From: Sphaerolaimus hirsutus | Lineage: Eukaryota > Nematoda > Chromadorea > Monhysterida > Sphaerolaimidae | Direction of reading: 5' to 3' | NCBI GenBank assembly: GCA_964036195.1 | Contig: OZ038451.1 | Coordinates: forward strand, 23,577,927 to 23,641,926 | DNA: 64,000 nucleotides | In this document: in pieces, positions 27,345-44,924 of the stretch | How positions within the stretch are numbered: position 1 is the stretch's first letter | How the letters are laid out: each line of letters opens with the position of its first letter | Notes under the pieces: generated by a model | What the model was told of the DNA's origin: nothing | Database searches by the model: none | What the model saw: the letters and a program-made list of their open reading frames with translations, nothing else | Position numbers and translations under genes: made by a program

Positions 27345-28763
27345 GCTGATAGCAGTATGATGCAACCATAAGCAGCCGGAAAAAAATTTCTTAAAAAATT
27401 TGAGGCTGAACTTCACATAGGGACTTTCAGCTGGCATAGAACCAGTTTTATCAATCAATAATCGAGTCGAATTGATTTGGTTAATTGCCAGACAAATAGT
27501 TGCCTGAATGGCAAGCGCTTTTATTGAGCATCACCACATTTTCAGTTGATCAAATTCGAAGTTCACTCCAATTACTTTGGTTATTTTTGCGAACGCACGC
27601 GACTTTGGCGGGTAAAATTTACGAAATTTTATAAAATCTATCCGGTGATAAAATTGGCTACCGTATTTATTTCCTCGAAATACCCTCTAGGTAGGCTAGG
27701 GGAGTCTGCACCGCTCGGCATCTAAACCTGCATGGCATCTGGACCCGCGTGGCATGGATTTCTGCCTGCATGGCATCTAGACCCGCGTGGCATCTATCGT
27801 CCCATAGATGCCAAGCGGGCTACATGATGGCACATGCCATGCGGTCTCCATGCCGTGTGGGTGTAGATGCCAAGCGGGCTGAACCCCCCCCCCCCCACAC
27901 ACACACACCCACGAGACGGCCCACGGTTTACTTGCACAGCTGAAATATTACTAGTTGAACCCGTCACCCTGCAACTTATTTTTATAGGAGTACACCTGTT
28001 TATCCAGTCCAGTGTATCATGTGCACAAAAAATATGAATTCAAAATGTGTAAAAATTTCAATGTGTAAAAATTTCCCCAATTATTGTTTTCAGATGTCAA
28101 GTGTCTCTGAATTTTTTTATTTAAATGCAAATATGAGTACTGTTTGAAATGGGGAAGAAGGGTAGATTAATAAATATATGCATGCCCATGCAAATTCATA
28201 CATACAATTCTTTAGTAACCCTGTAAGAGTGGCTACTAGAATAAATTTTTATCAAGCCATTTTTTTGGTAGGAATTGCATTTTGGGACACCATGCATGTA
28301 AAAAGCCTCAGTGTTAAGGGGCAACACTCAAATTGATCTGGGTAGTGTGGTGAGATATGCATTGAATATTGTGTACATGGTGGCTTAGAAATAGATGGTC
28401 AAATTAGATATTTTGAACAGATTTTCTGGGATCATATTTAATTTAATTTTCTCAAAATCAGCCAATTTGAAATGTGAAATAAAATATTGATCAATATATT
28501 TAGTGTTGTGTTCATCCAAATACTGTGTTTGATTGAAATTTAGCCATATGCACTAAACTAGGAAACTAGGAATCCACTAATGTAGGCCACCCTGTAAATG
28601 AGTTCAAATTCCATGTGAACACTGCTGGAACTCAATGTTGAAAGCCACTTGAACAGGGTGGCCCAATACACATGGAAGTTTACAAAGCTGTTTCCAAAAA
28701 TGATCAATCAATTTGAGTGTTGCCCCTTAACACTGAGGCTTTTTACATGCATGGTGTCCCAAA

Positions 28764-29613
28764 TAGGGTTCAAACGGGACCAGTTTTTCGGACCGGGACC
28801 GGGACCGGGACCAGAAATTTTCTAATGTCGGGACCGGGACCGGGACCGGGACTGGGGGGTCGGGACCGGGTCCGGGACCGGGACTGGCTTTTTTCAATTG
28901 TCGGGACCGGGACCGGGACTGGGGGGTCGGTCCCGGGACTGGGATTTGCCGGACCATGTACCGGGACCACGGTCTCGTTTGAACCTATTGGTACATAATA
29001 TCCGGCCAATGTTGTTCCACACGCCTCCACTGTGTGAAGGACCACGCTCAATGTATTAGCCCATTCTTGTAACTTTATTCAAGTAATGCCCCCCCTCAAT
29101 TTTGGCCCTATAGTTATAAAATAGAGCCACTTGTAGGCGCCAACGCCATGGCAGTATTGGCGCTGGCATTGGCGCCAATGTCTACTATTTAGGTATCTTT
29201 ATATACCTATAAATATTTCATACTAGAATCGTGTTGGGGACCTTTCTAACGCTGTTTTATTACAGAAAAATACATGTAATCATTGGGTGGGTATTTGCGC
29301 GCTCGCGCACAAATTTTTTTTAGATGTGCCTACATAATCTTTAGAAAAGTGGCATTTCTGGCAAATTTTTTGAAAAGGTCATTAAAAATACATTTTTCTT
29401 CATCCCTTGTCGGGACCACTACAAAATTCCCGGACCGGGACCGGGACTGGGTGGTCCGGACCGGGACCGGGACCGGGACTGGCTTTTTTGAATTGTCGGG
29501 ACCGGGACCGGGACCGGGACTGGGGTGTCGGGACCGGGACCGGGACCGGGACCGCCCCAGTCCCGACTTTTTGCCGAACCATGTACCGGGACCGCGGTCC
29601 CGTTTGAACCCTA
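28764..29613. mobile_element. hAT-like element with GGGACC arms (850 bp)
   Basis: Perfect ends tagggttcaaacggga and tcccgtttgaaccct plus a are flanked by gtcccaaa (28756-28763, 29614-29621). Each arm is a run of gggaccgggaccggga with 'ggctttttt' breaks. The centre has unrelated sequence including gcgccaacgccatgg. An inverted relative lies at 36462-37364. Pro/Arg or Gly/Thr rich open frames here are translations of the repeat, not genes. Confidence 0.93.
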
Positions 29614-29728
29614 GTCCCAAAGTGCAATTCCCACAAAAAAATGGCTTGATAAAAATCTATTCTAGTAGCCACTCTTACAGGGTTACTAAAGAATTGTATT
29701 TATGAATTTACATGGGCATGCATGTATC

Positions 29729-30190
29729 GGCGGTGCACTTGTACGCACAAATGCCTGGTATGCACAAACGCCCGGTACACACAAAATTGTGCCCACCACG
29801 CACATCTGCCCGATATACAAAATAACATTACATTACATTTTGAGTGTGTTTTTCACTTCACACTTGTGAGTGAAGTGAAAAAAAGTTGTGTAATGACATT
29901 AGTTAACTTTTTGTCACTTCACATATATTTGAACATCACTTGAAAAAGTGTCAAGTGAAAAAATGGTGGATAATGGCCATTTTTGACCGTTTTTTCACTT
30001 GACACTTTTTCAAGTGATTTTCAGATATCAGTGAAGTGAAAAAAGCTGTGCCATAACATTAGTGACCATCTGTCCGGTACGCAAAGATCATCAGCCATGT
30101 AAGTACCGGGCAGATGTGCGTGGCAGGCACAATTTTGTGCGTACCGGGCGTTTGTGCGTACCAGGCATTTGTGCGTAGGAGGCCTGGCCC
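29729..30190. mobile_element. Nested foldback element, 'gcgtaccaggcatttgtgcg' arms
   Basis: It splits the arm of the larger hairpin. The flanks catgtatc and aatgtatc (29721-29728, 30191-30198) form an 8-bp duplication with one mismatch. The arms cgcacaaatgcctgg/ccaggcatttgtgcg fold back, with an inner palindrome of cacttgaaaaagtgtcaagtg. 462 bp, non-coding. Confidence 0.78.
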
Positions 30191-30929
30191 AATGTATCTA
30201 CCCTTCTTCCCCATTTCAAACGGTACTCATATTTGCATTTAAATAAAAAAATTCAGATACACTTGACATCTGAAAATAATAATTGGGAAAAACATTGAAA
30301 TTTTAACACATTTTGAATTCATATTTTTTGTGCACATGATACACTGGACATGTAGACCCCCGCTTGGCATCTGGCCCTACCCGCCCGTTTGGCATCTATG
30401 CCACATTCCGCTTGGCATCCAGCATTGGATAGATGCCAAGCAGGCAGAAATCCATGCTATCCGGGTCCAGATGCCAAGCGGAGTAGATGCCATTTAGGCC
30501 TGACCCGGCTAGGGTAGGGTAATTGTTTCACGGTGCAAACTTTGAGTTTCAAAGTGCAATTAATAGATTCTAGGTTTATACTGTATTTCCTCGAAATACC
30601 CCAAAACAGTAGACATGCATCTTGCCCACCTCCGCTTTCAATGTGTAATTTCGAAGGTGATCATCAGATGTGCCAAAGCGTCACGGCGTTTTTTCCACAG
30701 CCCTTGGCAGCAGGGGGCAGTCCCGCACCCTGTAAAGTGAAAGTCAAGTGTCAAATCTCATGCAAAATATCAATTCAAAGAAAAATTATTAAACTTCTTA
30801 CACCTTGCATGACAGATATTATGAAATTTTGCATAGAGTTTTAAGAATCGACTAAATTTGTGCATAATTTATCACGCGACTTTATTCGTCAAAATATGGT
30901 GACATTTTCTGTAAAACATGCCACAGGAT

Positions 30930-31142
30930 CAGGGGCCAGTTCAGCAAGTGAAGAATTAAAATGGCAAAAGCGATGTGAATTGCGAGAAATCAAATGGCAA
31001 AAGCGAAGAGAACTTATTTACTATTTATTTTTATTTTTACTTCTCTTTTGCCAATTTACTCCCCATTTAACTTCGCAGTTGCCATTTTATTTCGCTTTTG
31101 CCATTTTACTCCTCACTTCTCCACTTACGGAACTGGCACCAG
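30930..31142. repeat. Hairpin MITE, 'CAGTTCCGCAAA' family, copy 2
   Basis: The ends caggggccagttcagc and cggaactggcaccag are near-inverted. Arms of aatggcaaaagcga repeats face ttcgcttttgccatt. Confidence 0.78.
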
Positions 31143-31305
31143 TATAGCAGTGAACAAGTTAGAATGAAAAATCAGTTGTTCGAACGTATTTACATCATAT
31201 ACTCGAGTACTGTGCTCTATACTCAAGTTTGATAAAAGTACCTGTACAGTGCACACACCTGTACGCCAACGCTTGAAAAGTACACGTGTACAGCAAATGT
31301 ATTTC

Positions 31306-31539
31306 AGGGGCCAGTTCCGCAAATTGAGAAGTGAGAAGTGAAATGGCAAAGGCGAAGTAAAAGCGCAAAGGCGATGTGAAACGGCAAGTGAATTGGCGAA
31401 AGCGAACAGAAATTACTTTTTATTTTTATTTTTTTACTTAGCTTTTGCCAATTCACTTGCCGTTTCACATCGCCTTTGCGCTTTTACTTCGCCTTTGCAA
31501 TTTCACTTCTCACTTCTCATTTTGCGGAACTGCCACCTG
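31306..31539. repeat. Hairpin MITE, 'CAGTTCCGCAAA' family, copy 3
   Basis: The ends caggggccagttccgc and gcggaactgccacctg are near-inverted. The arms gaagtgaaatggcaaaggcg and their complement are nearly perfect. No TSD resolved. Confidence 0.8.
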
Positions 31540-31712
31540 AAATTTCAAATTGCAATTTTTTTGTTGCTAACATAAGAAACATAAGATATCCTGGAAAAAG
31601 ACCCTCTCTTTGACTAACATCCCCCCTTGGATAAATCCCCCCTGCTCAACAGGTAAGAAACAAAATAACTACCCCTTGAATAACCCCCCCCCCTCTGGAT
31701 ATTTGATATGCG

Positions 31713-31873
31713 TACCGTATTTCTTTGAAATACCCCCCCTTGAAATACCCCCATCAAAATGGACACTGTGAACTGATAAACCCTCCCTCGAAATACCCCC
31801 CTCGTTTAACCCCCCTCAAAATTCTCACTCTGAAAAAATCAACCCCCTGGGGGTATTTCGAGGAAATACGGTA
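31713..31873. repeat. Hairpin element 'taccgtatttc-gaaatacccc'
   Basis: The left end taccgtatttctttgaaa and the right end tttcgaggaaatacggta are inverted. The interior repeats 'gaaataccccc'. At 58887-59237 copy 2 has a longer relative at an equivalent place, so this region has turned over since the duplication. Confidence 0.75.
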
Positions 31874-32059
31874 TCCACAGTGTGTATTTGAATCATTTGG
31901 ATGGTAACGTCTTCTGTATAGCGTGCGGTCAACCCAGTAAACCCATGTCAAAATACATAGTTTTTGGCAGATACAATTTACTGCATCCATATATGTGACC
32001 AAGCCAACATTTTGGCTGTGCATCACATTTCCGGCAGCCCGGCTTTCCCCCTACGCGTT

Positions 32060-32245
32060 GGTGCCAATCACAGACCCTGTAAAAAACCCTGTAAAATGTC
32101 GAATGTCATGCAAAGTGTCAAAAGTCATGTAAAATGTCCTGCAAAATGACGTTGCCATTTTGCAGGGCAAGTTTCCATGACTTTTGACACTTTGCATGAC
32201 ATTTGACATTTTACAAGGCTTTTTACAGGGTCTGGGAGTGCCCCA
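32060..32245. repeat. Palindromic MITE, 'CCCTGTAAA' family
   Basis: The left side gtgccaatcacagaccctg and the right side cagggtctgggagtgcccc pair. Both arms contain aaaatgtcnaatgtcatgcaaa-type units. Non-coding. Confidence 0.75.
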
Positions 32246-32414
32246 GCTGATAACACAGCTTATTTATCGGTTTACGAAATTTTGGCCGTAAACCAAACTA
32301 CCTATTTATGTATTTAGGTAGTATGCATGGAACATTTGCAAACTGTTTTGCACATACCTATTTATATTTAAGCAGTCAACAATACATAAACAGTGAAACA
32401 TACCTAGGTATTTA

Positions 32415-32610
32415 TACTCGGCGGACATCACACTTACCTAGTATGGAAACCTACCATAACCCATCTGAATGATCAACCAAATATTATACACTTTTTTTCA
32501 TCACAATATTTCGTTTTTACTATGGAATAATGAAATTACGAAGTTTATCACAAGATCTTATTCATAAAATTACGATAGGATTCTGTGCATACTTTGCGAT
32601 CCGCCGAGTA
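32415..32610. mobile_element. TA-type element, TIR tactcggcggacat
   Basis: It begins tactcggcggacatcacac after TA and ends gcgatccgccgagta. The following bases are AA rather than TA, so one side of the duplication is lost. The internal blocks are the same as in 26654-26846. Confidence 0.75.
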
Positions 32611-32629
32611 AACGTAAGTATCGATTGAA

Positions 32630-32793
32630 GCCTGCACGCACTAGTTTTCACACGAAATTTAGAATTTTCTACAATGAGGTGGCCATCAACTGCAGTTTAC
32701 GGATATTAAAAATGACTCATTTTAGAAAACTCAAACACGTTCAAAGCTCATTGAGTTCTCGAAATTTCGTGTGAAAACTAGTGTGCGCGGGGC
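32630..32793. repeat. Hairpin MITE, 'gcactagttttcac' family
   Basis: The left arm gcctgcacgcactagttttc and the right arm gaaaactagtgtgcgcggggc are inverted, with acacgaaattt/aaatttcgtgt next. Related to 17905-18147. Confidence 0.78.
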
Positions 32794-33181
32794 CGTTGAA
32801 GCATTCGCCACTGGAAAGTAACAATCTTTCACGTTAAAAATCCCGCGAGTGACATAATAAAAATTGAACCGAAGAGCAATTTCAAACAGGTAAATTTGTT
32901 ATATATGTAAATATGTAAAAGTGTGGAAAAGACACGACACCACAAAATCAAAATTACCAAAAGTGAAAGCAACGTTATCTGCTGAGAATATTGACGTTTT
33001 TGGCTTTTCATCAAGTTGGGATATGCCCAGATGTCACTGTAGTGCGCGATCAGTAAAGTTTAATCTCAATTCAAATGTGTCTTGATAACAATATGATAAT
33101 AAAACGCACTTAAATATAAATCGTATGATATGGGGCGTTCGAAAAGCAGAGAGAATTAGGTAAATAAATAGTAAATGGCGT

Positions 33182-33330
33182 GGAATCCCAGTCCCTGTAA
33201 AAAGTAAAATGCCATGCAAAATGGCAAAAGTCATGGAAAATGCCCTGCAAAATGACGTTGCCATTGTGAAGTGCATTTTCCATGACTTCTGACACTTTGC
33301 ATGAAATTGTACATTTTACAGGGTCTGGGA
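33182..33330. repeat. Palindromic MITE, 'CCCTGTAAA' family
   Basis: The ends ggaatcccagtccctg and cagggtctgggaacc are near-inverted, with arms around gccatgcaaaatggc. It is shared with copy 2 at 59581-59757, which is slightly longer. Confidence 0.7.
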
Positions 33331-33596
33331 ACCTAAGCTGTAAGCAGTCCGACGAACATCGTTGATATCCGATTATGCGGTGATTATGTTCCCGCTGATT
33401 GCTGCCGGCCGGTATGCAAATGTCTCTGATTTCGTCACATGCGGTCACTTTTTTATGCAACATGCGTGTATTTCGCGATTTCGTAAATGATTAAAATCAT
33501 TCGCTGCCAATTCCGTGCGAATTTTCTTAAGTTGTCAATCTGCTAGATTTTGCGAAAGCTACTAGTAATTGTCAAGTGCTTGTTATCGCTTCCCAA

Positions 33597-33745
33597 GTTG
33601 TTATTGTTGAATCCGGCTGTTATTTGTTATTCTACTTGTTATTTGTTGATCAATTTACTTGTTATTTGTTGATCAATCTACTTGTTATTGTTGACCTGTT
33701 ATTGTTGCTGTGGCTGTTATTTGTTACCCGCTTGTTATTGTTGAA
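33597..33745. repeat. Degenerate ctTGTTATTtGTTGATCA tandem repeat
   Basis: About eight copies of 'cttgttatttgttgatca' variants are present. The array is shared with copy 2 (60024-60173). It lies just upstream of the possible short exon at 33765. Confidence 0.75.
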
Positions 33746-33764
33746 GTGTGGCTGTTGGAGGGTG

Positions 33765-33788
33765 ATGGCTGAGCGAGGGAAGGTGAGT
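33765..33788 (+). other. Possible short first exon MAERGK followed by GTGAGT
   Basis: ATG GCT GAG CGA GGG AAG is followed directly by GTGAGT. The six codons and the donor are identical in copy 2 (60192-60215), within a segment that is otherwise unassigned. No downstream exon was found. It may be chance. Confidence 0.18.
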
Positions 33789-34141
33789 CTTTTGATGGCC
33801 CTTGGTTTATCCTCAGTATAGAGCCGACCCGACCAAATACTTGTTTTCGAAATTTGCATTTTTCGAATTGGCAACGTGCCATTCATCATCCAATTCGTTC
33901 GTCGACGATTCGTCGTGACGTTCACTTTTAATCTCAGTTCTGCATCTGGACAATTTTTACATTGGTCTTGAAAACGGAAGACGAAAATGTTGCAGAAATG
34001 AAATCCGCGGGAAAATCTATTTCCCCGTATCTGGGGGGTGTATGGGGGGTGACCCTATGGTTCAATATTGAGGCCTTGGACTGTAAAAAAATAGTGAAAA
34101 ATTGCTAAAACTACCTATTTAGGTGCAAAATACCTTCTAAG

Positions 34142-34387
34142 GGTCGGAATCTGAATTCTGTCAAAATTTTCATGAGTTTCGGGCCAGATTTGACTGATTT
34201 CGATCAAGTTGTTAAAACGTGTTTACTCTATAATTACGTATACTCAAATACAGAGTAAATACATTTTTCCTAAAAAATAGGAGTAAAAAATTCCTGTGCT
34301 CGCTTTTATGTATACTCTTTGAAAGTAATCGAGTACAGAAAACGTATTTCAGATAGTCTTTTATATCGATTTTTGAAGGCATAGAAG
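34142..34387. other. End of copy 1 before the gap
   Basis: The segment aligns with 60545-60800 up to 'gaaggcatagaag'. It includes 'ttgttaaaacgtgtttactc', a remnant of the GTAAACGTAAA hAT-like family. Copy 2 continues past this point; copy 1 stops at the run of N. Confidence 0.6.
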
Positions 34388-34587
34388 NNNNNNNNNNNNN
34401 NNNNNNNNNNNNNNNNNNNNNNNNNNNNNNNNNNNNNNNNNNNNNNNNNNNNNNNNNNNNNNNNNNNNNNNNNNNNNNNNNNNNNNNNNNNNNNNNNNNN
34501 NNNNNNNNNNNNNNNNNNNNNNNNNNNNNNNNNNNNNNNNNNNNNNNNNNNNNNNNNNNNNNNNNNNNNNNNNNNNNNNNNNNNNNN
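34388..34587. other. Assembly gap (200 N)
   Basis: Exactly 200 undetermined bases, a typical placeholder of unknown true length. The right side is the outer arm of a long hairpin, a likely cause of the break. Confidence 0.98.
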
Positions 34588-35875
34588 TATACAGCTAATA
34601 TTCTGTATTTCAAGGCTGAATTTCAGCTTTGAAGCCAGAAAGAAGCCAGAGTCCAATGCCTTTAAAAATCAGATTAGGATAGACTTTTATCACTTCATGC
34701 CTTTTGATACTGATTGGGTGAGTAGACAATCATTTTCCCCAGTTCCCCATAGGGTTCAAACGGGATCCCGATCCCGGATCCCGTGAAATTCCGGGATTTA
34801 GCAGTCCCGATCCCGATCCCGAAACCCCAATCCCGATCCCGAAATCCAAAAATACCAAACCCGATCCCGATCCCGAAAACTTTCAAATCCCGATCCCGAT
34901 CCCGAGAATCTCCCAAGTCCGGGATCCCGATCCCGGAAAAAATAGTGAAAATTATAAAAAGTGAGAAAATGACATTTTTGCGTGCACAAATGTGAACGCA
35001 AACCCCCAGCGTCGATTTTATGTCACTTTCCTGGCATCCAACAGTGTTTTGAGACCTTTATGAACAACTGTGAATGCCAGAACAGTGACGAAAATCTCTA
35101 TCCCTAGACCCCAATCCCGATCCCGAAAAAATGCCAATCCCAATCCCGATCCCGTGACCCCAATCCCGGCCAATCCCGATCCCGATCCCGAAATCTCAAA
35201 ACCCCAATCCCGATCCCGATCCCGAAACCCCAATCCTGATCCCGATCCCGAAATCTCAAAAAGTGAATCCCGATCCCGATCCCGAAAAGTCAATCCCATT
35301 TGAACCCTAGTTCCCCACAAATGTGCATTATTCAAGCACAGTTGGCATGCGATTTTGGGCATTCAGCAGTGTGTAGGTCACTGGAAACAACCAGGCCAGC
35401 TAGAGAACGTTGTGGGAATCTTTATACACACCCCCATTTGAGGAAACCTCCCAAACTCAAGTCGCTTAAGAGCAAAAATGCTAAATTCAAAAAATGGAAA
35501 ATTTGGTAGTAAAAAGGTAAGATACACACAATATTTTATTTTGCACTTAGGCGTCTCGAGTTTGGGAGGTTTCCTAGAATGGGGGTGTGTATAAAAGATT
35601 CCCCACAACCTTCTCTAGCTGGCCTGGTTGTTTCCAGTGCCCTACACACTGCTGAATGCCCAAAATCGCATGCCAACTGTGCTTGAGTGATGCACATTTG
35701 TAGGGAACTGGGAAAATGATTGTCAACTCGCCGAATCAGTATCAAGAACCATGAAGCATTAAAAGTCTATCTTAATCTGATTTTTAAAGGAATTGGGCTC
35801 TGGCAACTAGCCAGTTTATTTCTGTCTTCAAAGCCAAAATCCGGCCTTGAAAGACAGAATATTAGCTGTATAAAT
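34588..35875. repeat. Long hairpin next to the gap, with a nested hAT-like element
   Basis: The left arm (tatacagctaatattctg, then ggatagacttttat, ccaactc-type, ggaaacaaccaggccagctag and cccccattt) is the complement of the right arm, which ends cagaatattagctgtata. The apex is near 35530. The left arm is split by the element 34750-35309. The true left end is probably in the gap. Confidence 0.82.
34750..35309. mobile_element. hAT-like element with CCCGAT arms (560 bp)
   Basis: It begins tagggttcaaacgggatc and ends atttgaaccct plus a, with perfect 8-bp duplications gttcccca (34742-34749, 35310-35317). The arms are chains of ccgatcccgatcccg with 'aaaccccaat' and 'aaatctcaaa' spacers. The TIR is the same as in the GGGACC elements, although the repeated hexamer differs by one base. 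Confidence 0.93.
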
Positions 35876-36105
35876 AACGCGTCTGAACCCAAGTAAGCAA
35901 TGAAATTTTGTATATAAAAATGTGTGGGCCGCTTACGCGGCCCACATGGCGTTATACTGGGGGGTGTCCCATGGGTTTTGTAGACAAATGTTAGGGCTTT
36001 GTTTGGGTACCAGCCAAAATTTTCAAAGTGATATAGTTCTGGCAGAATAAAGCTTTTTAAAAAAATGTGCACGTGTCCGAACCCAAATGAACACGGGTGT
36101 ACTTT
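35876..36105. other. Unassigned junction segment with a short strong hairpin
   Basis: The segment contains gtgggccgcttacgcggcccac (as an 11-bp stem near 35924-35946). 'gtctgaacccaagt' and 'gtccgaacccaaatgaacacggg' lie near its two sides, perhaps eroded element ends. Beyond it the sequence switches to intron-1-type repeat. Confidence 0.4.
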
Positions 36106-36453
36106 GGATAACCAAATCGTACAAAAATACATTGATCGATAGATAGCAAATGACATACATTATTTACAAATTTTGTTCCACATAGATAGCTGAGCGATTA
36201 GAGGTGGTGGGGGCTCAGGTGATAGTAGCCAAAAAAATAATAGATAGCTCAGCGGCATCCAGGAAAGATAGATAGCATGGCACGCGTGGGGTCGCTGCCA
36301 ACCCCCAGACGAGTGGAGACCCCTGACATTGAACCGCCTAGTACACGGATTTGTATTAATCCAAAAATCCGGCATCAGCAACAACATATTTGACGACATA
36401 CAGAAAATTAAATAAATGGCCGAAGAAAAAGAGCACGCGCGTAATCCAAGTCA
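36106..36453. repeat. Intron-1-type sequence left of gene 2
   Basis: The sequence aligns closely with 6226-6575: 'tacattgatcgatagatagc', 'gatagctgagcgatta', 'gaaccgcctagtacacgg' and 'gagcacgcgcgtaatccaag'. In gene 1 this sequence lies downstream of exon 1. Here it lies downstream of gene 2's last visible exon. Confidence 0.75.
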
Positions 36454-36461
36454 GAAGTACC

Positions 36462-43625
<7,164 letters not shown>

Positions 43626-43679
43626 ATCATTTTCGGGCGAGAAACTGATGAAGCTTAACTCTCTGCAGTTATTGCCAAC

Positions 43680-43843
43680 ACACACACTAGTTTACCAACA
43701 TGAAATGCTAGACCATTTTGGTAAAAAACTGGTCTGACAAAACAGTACGAAACACTGTACATAGTTGTACGGTGTTTCGTACTGTTTTGTCAAAACAGTT
43801 TACCAAAATGGTCGAGGTTTTCAGTTGGTAAACTAGGTTGTGT
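43680..43843. repeat. Complete hairpin MITE upstream of gene 2
   Basis: This is the same hairpin as 10741-10902 (acacactagtttaccaac ... gttggtaaactaggttgtgt), at the same distance from the promoter, so it was present before the segmental duplication. Confidence 0.85.
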
Positions 43844-43862
43844 ACACATTATACCGGGTGGA

Positions 43863-44924
43863 CGCGCCCTATTGTAGCTGCCACTTTTTCGCTAAAAATC
43901 ATCTTCAAATACCTAGGTAGGTGCATTTAAATATGGCGAATCAGCCTAAAACATTATTTTCTGTATAGTATGTGTGAAATGGTCTGCCAGTACTTTATCA
44001 GCAGGAAACATCAACACATTTAGTGGTCTGAGTATACATTTTTCAAGCAAAAGTATACACATCTGCAACTATGAAATCTCACAATACAATCAAAGCTTTA
44101 ATTAATTTAATTTTACCCATGTACTAATTTACTCTTTCCAAGTTACTCTTTCCAAATATAAGAAAAAATTTTGTCCCTGAGTGAATGCCTGAATGTCTCT
44201 ACCTGGATGAATGTTTATGTATGAAAGTTGACAACATCAACATGCATTCAAAAATTTTATGATCTGTTAAATAATGTCTTTTTTTAATCATGGCCAAATC
44301 ATTTTTTCCTTAAAAATGTAAGTACCTATTTTGTATTTTTTGCATGCGAGTAAACAATTATGCATAGAAATTAACTTGTGGTAATTGGTTTTGTGTAATT
44401 TTATCATCAAATCTTCCATTTCTACTTTCTAGCACATACAAATAAGCCATAATAAGCTTTTATATGCTAGTGTATCTTAAGCGTTTTCAACACAATTCCA
44501 TGTAAAATACCCTAAGGGAAGTCCACAAAAGCAACCACAAGTTGATTTCTATGCAAATTTTTGCACTTGTATGCAAAAATTGCACAATACTTGTTTATTA
44601 AATAATGGTATTTACAATACTTTATCATTTTTCCAAATTTGGCTTCTGATTTAAAAAAAAAGTGATGTGGCCACAGAACCAGCATATTAAACAGTATAAA
44701 AAATTTCTGATTTTTGAATGCACATCGATGTTGCATCAAGTTTCATTCAGAAACATGCATCCAGGCAGAAACATTCAGAAAAAAGCATGAAAAAAGCCTT
44801 TGTATGTTTGGAAAAGGTGACAAATTAGTTCTTTTTTAACTCTTTAAAGCTGTAACTGTATTGTGTATATATAGGTATATATAGTTGCAATACTGTATTA
44901 ACTTTTACTTGCAAAGTATGTATA
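43863..44924. other. Unassigned, copy-2 counterpart of 12336-13400
   Basis: The segment aligns throughout with copy 1. At its left edge it shows the uninterrupted ggacgcgccctattg site that the 10928 element occupies in copy 1. No gene recognised. Confidence 0.5.

Larger units (their letters stand above)
27702..30506. mobile_element. Large foldback element 'ggcatctagacccgc', with nested insertions
   Basis: The flanking 8-bp duplication ggctaggg (27694-27701 and 30507-30514) is perfect, and copy 2 has the single site gtaggctagggtaggg at 58441. The arms are complementary over several hundred bases: gcatggcatctagacccgc/gccaagcgg at the outside, then caaatatgagtactgtttg, ctctt-acagggttactaaag and ctcagtgttaaggggcaac. 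Two other elements (28764-29613, 29729-30190) are inserted in its right half. No ORF. The superfamily is uncertain; an 8-bp TSD fits hAT. Confidence 0.88.

Noticed and set aside
28717-28998. Gly/Thr/Arg/Pro-rich open frames over GGGACC and CCCGAT arrays (28717-29705, 34695-35362, 36416-37365)
   Set aside because: They translate a hexamer repeat inside transposable elements; all frames are open because the repeat lacks stops.
34750-35309. Short regularly repeated units that might suggest a CRISPR array
   Set aside because: The units are 6-bp tandem motifs without unique spacers, inside an element with TIRs and an 8-bp TSD, in a eukaryotic genome.
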